Assembly: GCA_937989585.1 (NCBI GenBank)
Contig: CALKRW010000052.1
Span: forward strand, 1-64,000
Length of the DNA: 64,000 nucleotides
From: an uncultured Porphyromonadaceae bacterium
GTDB taxonomy: Bacteria; Bacteroidota; Bacteroidia; Bacteroidales; Muribaculaceae
Direction of reading: 5' to 3'
Of the stretch, positions 63,336-64,000 are shown one piece after another; position 1 is the stretch's first letter; each line of letters opens with the position of its first letter. The notes under the pieces were generated by a model. That model saw only the letters and a program-made list of their open reading frames with translations, ran no database searches and was not told the DNA's origin. A program made the translations under genes and the position numbers.

Positions 63336-63405
63336 TGTTTTTCATAGTATTAGATTAAGATAAAGGTTTAAAGGAAAAGAGTTGTCGCGAGACAATTCTT
63401 TTTTT
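63336..63405 (+). ncRNA. Candidate small RNA or attenuated leader
   Basis: About 70 bases run from the expected start after the TACATTTG box to a strong terminator. The body is purine- and AT-rich (ATTAGATTAAGATAAAGG) and has no reading frame of note. It could be a free small RNA or a prematurely ended leader for the enolase gene 390 bases further on. I know no family name for it. Confidence 0.45.
63379..63405 (+). terminator. Strong intrinsic terminator
   Basis: GAGTTGTC (63379-63386) pairs with GACAATTC (63391-63398), one G-T pair, closing a GCGA tetraloop, followed by seven T bases. This is a textbook rho-independent terminator in the rightward direction with no coding gene before it. Confidence 0.85.
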
Positions 63406-63561
63406 ATATGTCAATGTGAGGGATAAATTGTTGTGAGACAGCGACACCTTACTGTTTCGCTTATGGTGTAAAAGCCATCGCTGACGTCAGGTGAGGCCGA
63501 AAACGCTAAAAAATAACGATTGGACGGGCGAGGACAGGCACGATTGCCTGACGAAACGCGC

Positions 63562-63605
63562 GGTCTATTTATAATGCGGACTATTTATAATGGTCTATTT
63601 ATAAT
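63562..63605 (+). repeat. Three near-identical 14-base repeats in the enolase leader
   Basis: GGTCTATTTATAAT (63562-63575), GGACTATTTATAAT (63578-63591) and GGTCTATTTATAAT (63592-63605) follow each other with 2- and 0-base spacers. They may be protein-binding sites or overlapping promoter-like elements. The rest of 63406-63795 holds no gene. Confidence 0.75.
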
Positions 63606-63673
63606 AATGTGTAAATGGTGAAAAATTTCTTTAATAGGTGGCGGTTTTCATTCATAACTTATGAAAAATTTTG

Positions 63674-63681
63674 TACCTTTG
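63674..63681 (+). promoter_or_regulatory. -7 promoter box of enolase
   Basis: TACCTTTG matches TAnnTTTG, 114 bases before the eno ATG. A 7-base hairpin (CAAAGCC/GGCTTTG, 63687-63704) lies at the start of the leader. Confidence 0.6.
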
Positions 63682-63795
63682 CATCGCAAAGCCAGAAGGC
63701 TTTGATGACAAGGCCGGCATACGCATGGGCCACGCATATCGAAACACAGCCAAATATTTCTAAACTAACACTATATCGTAAAACAACCCACAGTT

Positions 63796-64000
63796 ATGAA
63801 AATCGAAAAAATCATCGGTCGTGAAGTCCTTGACTCGCGCGGCAACCCCACAGTAGAAGTTGATGTATATCTCGAAAGCGGCGCCTTCGGCCGTGCCTCA
63901 GTTCCCTCAGGCGCATCGACCGGCGTGAACGAGGCTCTTGAACTCCGCGACGGTGACAAGAAGCGTTACATGGGCAAAGGCGTACTCAAAGCCGTAGCCA
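63796..64000 (+). CDS. eno: Enolase, N-terminal part (cut by window end)
   Basis: The first 68 codons of phosphopyruvate hydratase, which turns 2-phosphoglycerate into phosphoenolpyruvate in glycolysis. The start MKIEKIIGREVLDSRGNPTV and ASVPSGASTGVNEALELRD are diagnostic of the N-terminal enolase domain. The remaining about 360 residues lie beyond the window. Codons are strongly biased to C/G endings, as in highly expressed genes. Confidence 0.96.
   Translation, partial: MKIEKIIGREVLDSRGNPTVEVDVYLESGAFGRASVPSGASTGVNEALELRDGDKKRYMGKGVLKAVA

Noticed and set aside
1..64000. CRISPR array, insertion sequence, prophage or rRNA operon
   Set aside because: No regularly spaced repeats, transposase, integrase, phage genes or rRNA sequence were recognised on either strand.

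Overview
The window looks like chromosomal DNA of a gut-type Bacteroidales, most likely a Muribaculaceae (S24-7) relative. This is inference from four things: promoters of the Bacteroidetes form (TAnnTTTG at -7, sometimes TTTG at -33) with few Shine-Dalgarno sites; surface proteins with BspA-type leucine-rich repeats and a Por/T9SS-like C-terminal tail; the split glycine decarboxylase GcvPA/GcvPB; and a Bacteroidetes-type ArgC sequence. No ribosomal RNA, complete tRNA, CRISPR array, insertion sequence or phage was seen. Most genes are on the minus strand.

Layout. 1-2.9 kb: MATE exporter (+) converging on a secreted alpha/beta hydrolase. 3.0-10.8 kb (-): a MalS-like GH13 protein with altered catalytic residues, then a coupled set of S41 protease, Mfd and a LuxR-type regulator. 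11.2-19.1 kb (-): an RND efflux system (adaptor, pump, outer-membrane channel) followed closely by lpxA and a SpoU rRNA/tRNA methyltransferase. 19.2-28.4 kb (-): a compact run starting with an OprO/P-like porin, a polytopic membrane protein, a GT2 glycosyltransferase, a degenerate epimerase-like protein and an MptE/GT42-like protein, continuing through ilvA, queF, queC and a BtuCD/FecCD-type ABC permease and ATPase. 28.5-32.4 kb (-): a five-gene set of LytTR regulator, FHA/zinc-ribbon membrane protein, exported caspase-like protease, AraC regulator and an ArgC homologue without its catalytic cysteine. 32.6-34.4 kb (+): MsbA-like exporter. 34.5-39.5 kb (-): two BspA-type LRR surface proteins, bracketed by two copies of the 3' tail of the MsbA-like gene, which suggests a recombined-in segment. 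40.2-45.5 kb (-): GH3 beta-xylosidase/glucosidase and GH20 hexosaminidase. 45.5-49.9 kb (-): AddA-like helicase-nuclease, SUI1-like factor and a small lipoprotein. 50.0-52.2 kb (-): glycogen branching enzyme with an Ala/Lys-rich head. 52.5-56.0 kb (+): a large repeat-built surface protein. 56.1-63.1 kb (-): a glycine cleavage operon (fused lipoate ligase-GcvT, GcvH, GcvPA, GcvPB and a frameshifted dihydrolipoamide dehydrogenase) plus an AT-rich orphan gene. 63.2-64.0 kb: a candidate small RNA with a strong terminator, then the start of enolase (+).

How the genes fit together. The surface hydrolases, LRR proteins and porin cluster suit a glycan-foraging gut commensal. The glycine cleavage operon carries its own lipoylation enzyme fused to the T protein, yet its E3 gene is broken, so E3 must come from elsewhere if the operon works. 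The most unusual items are the LytTR-FHA-caspase-AraC-'dead ArgC' set, the LplA-GcvT fusion, the lpd deletion/frameshift, the MalS homologue with substituted catalytic residues, and the duplicated ABC-transporter tail around the LRR genes. Comparisons with named family members are from memory; no database search was run.
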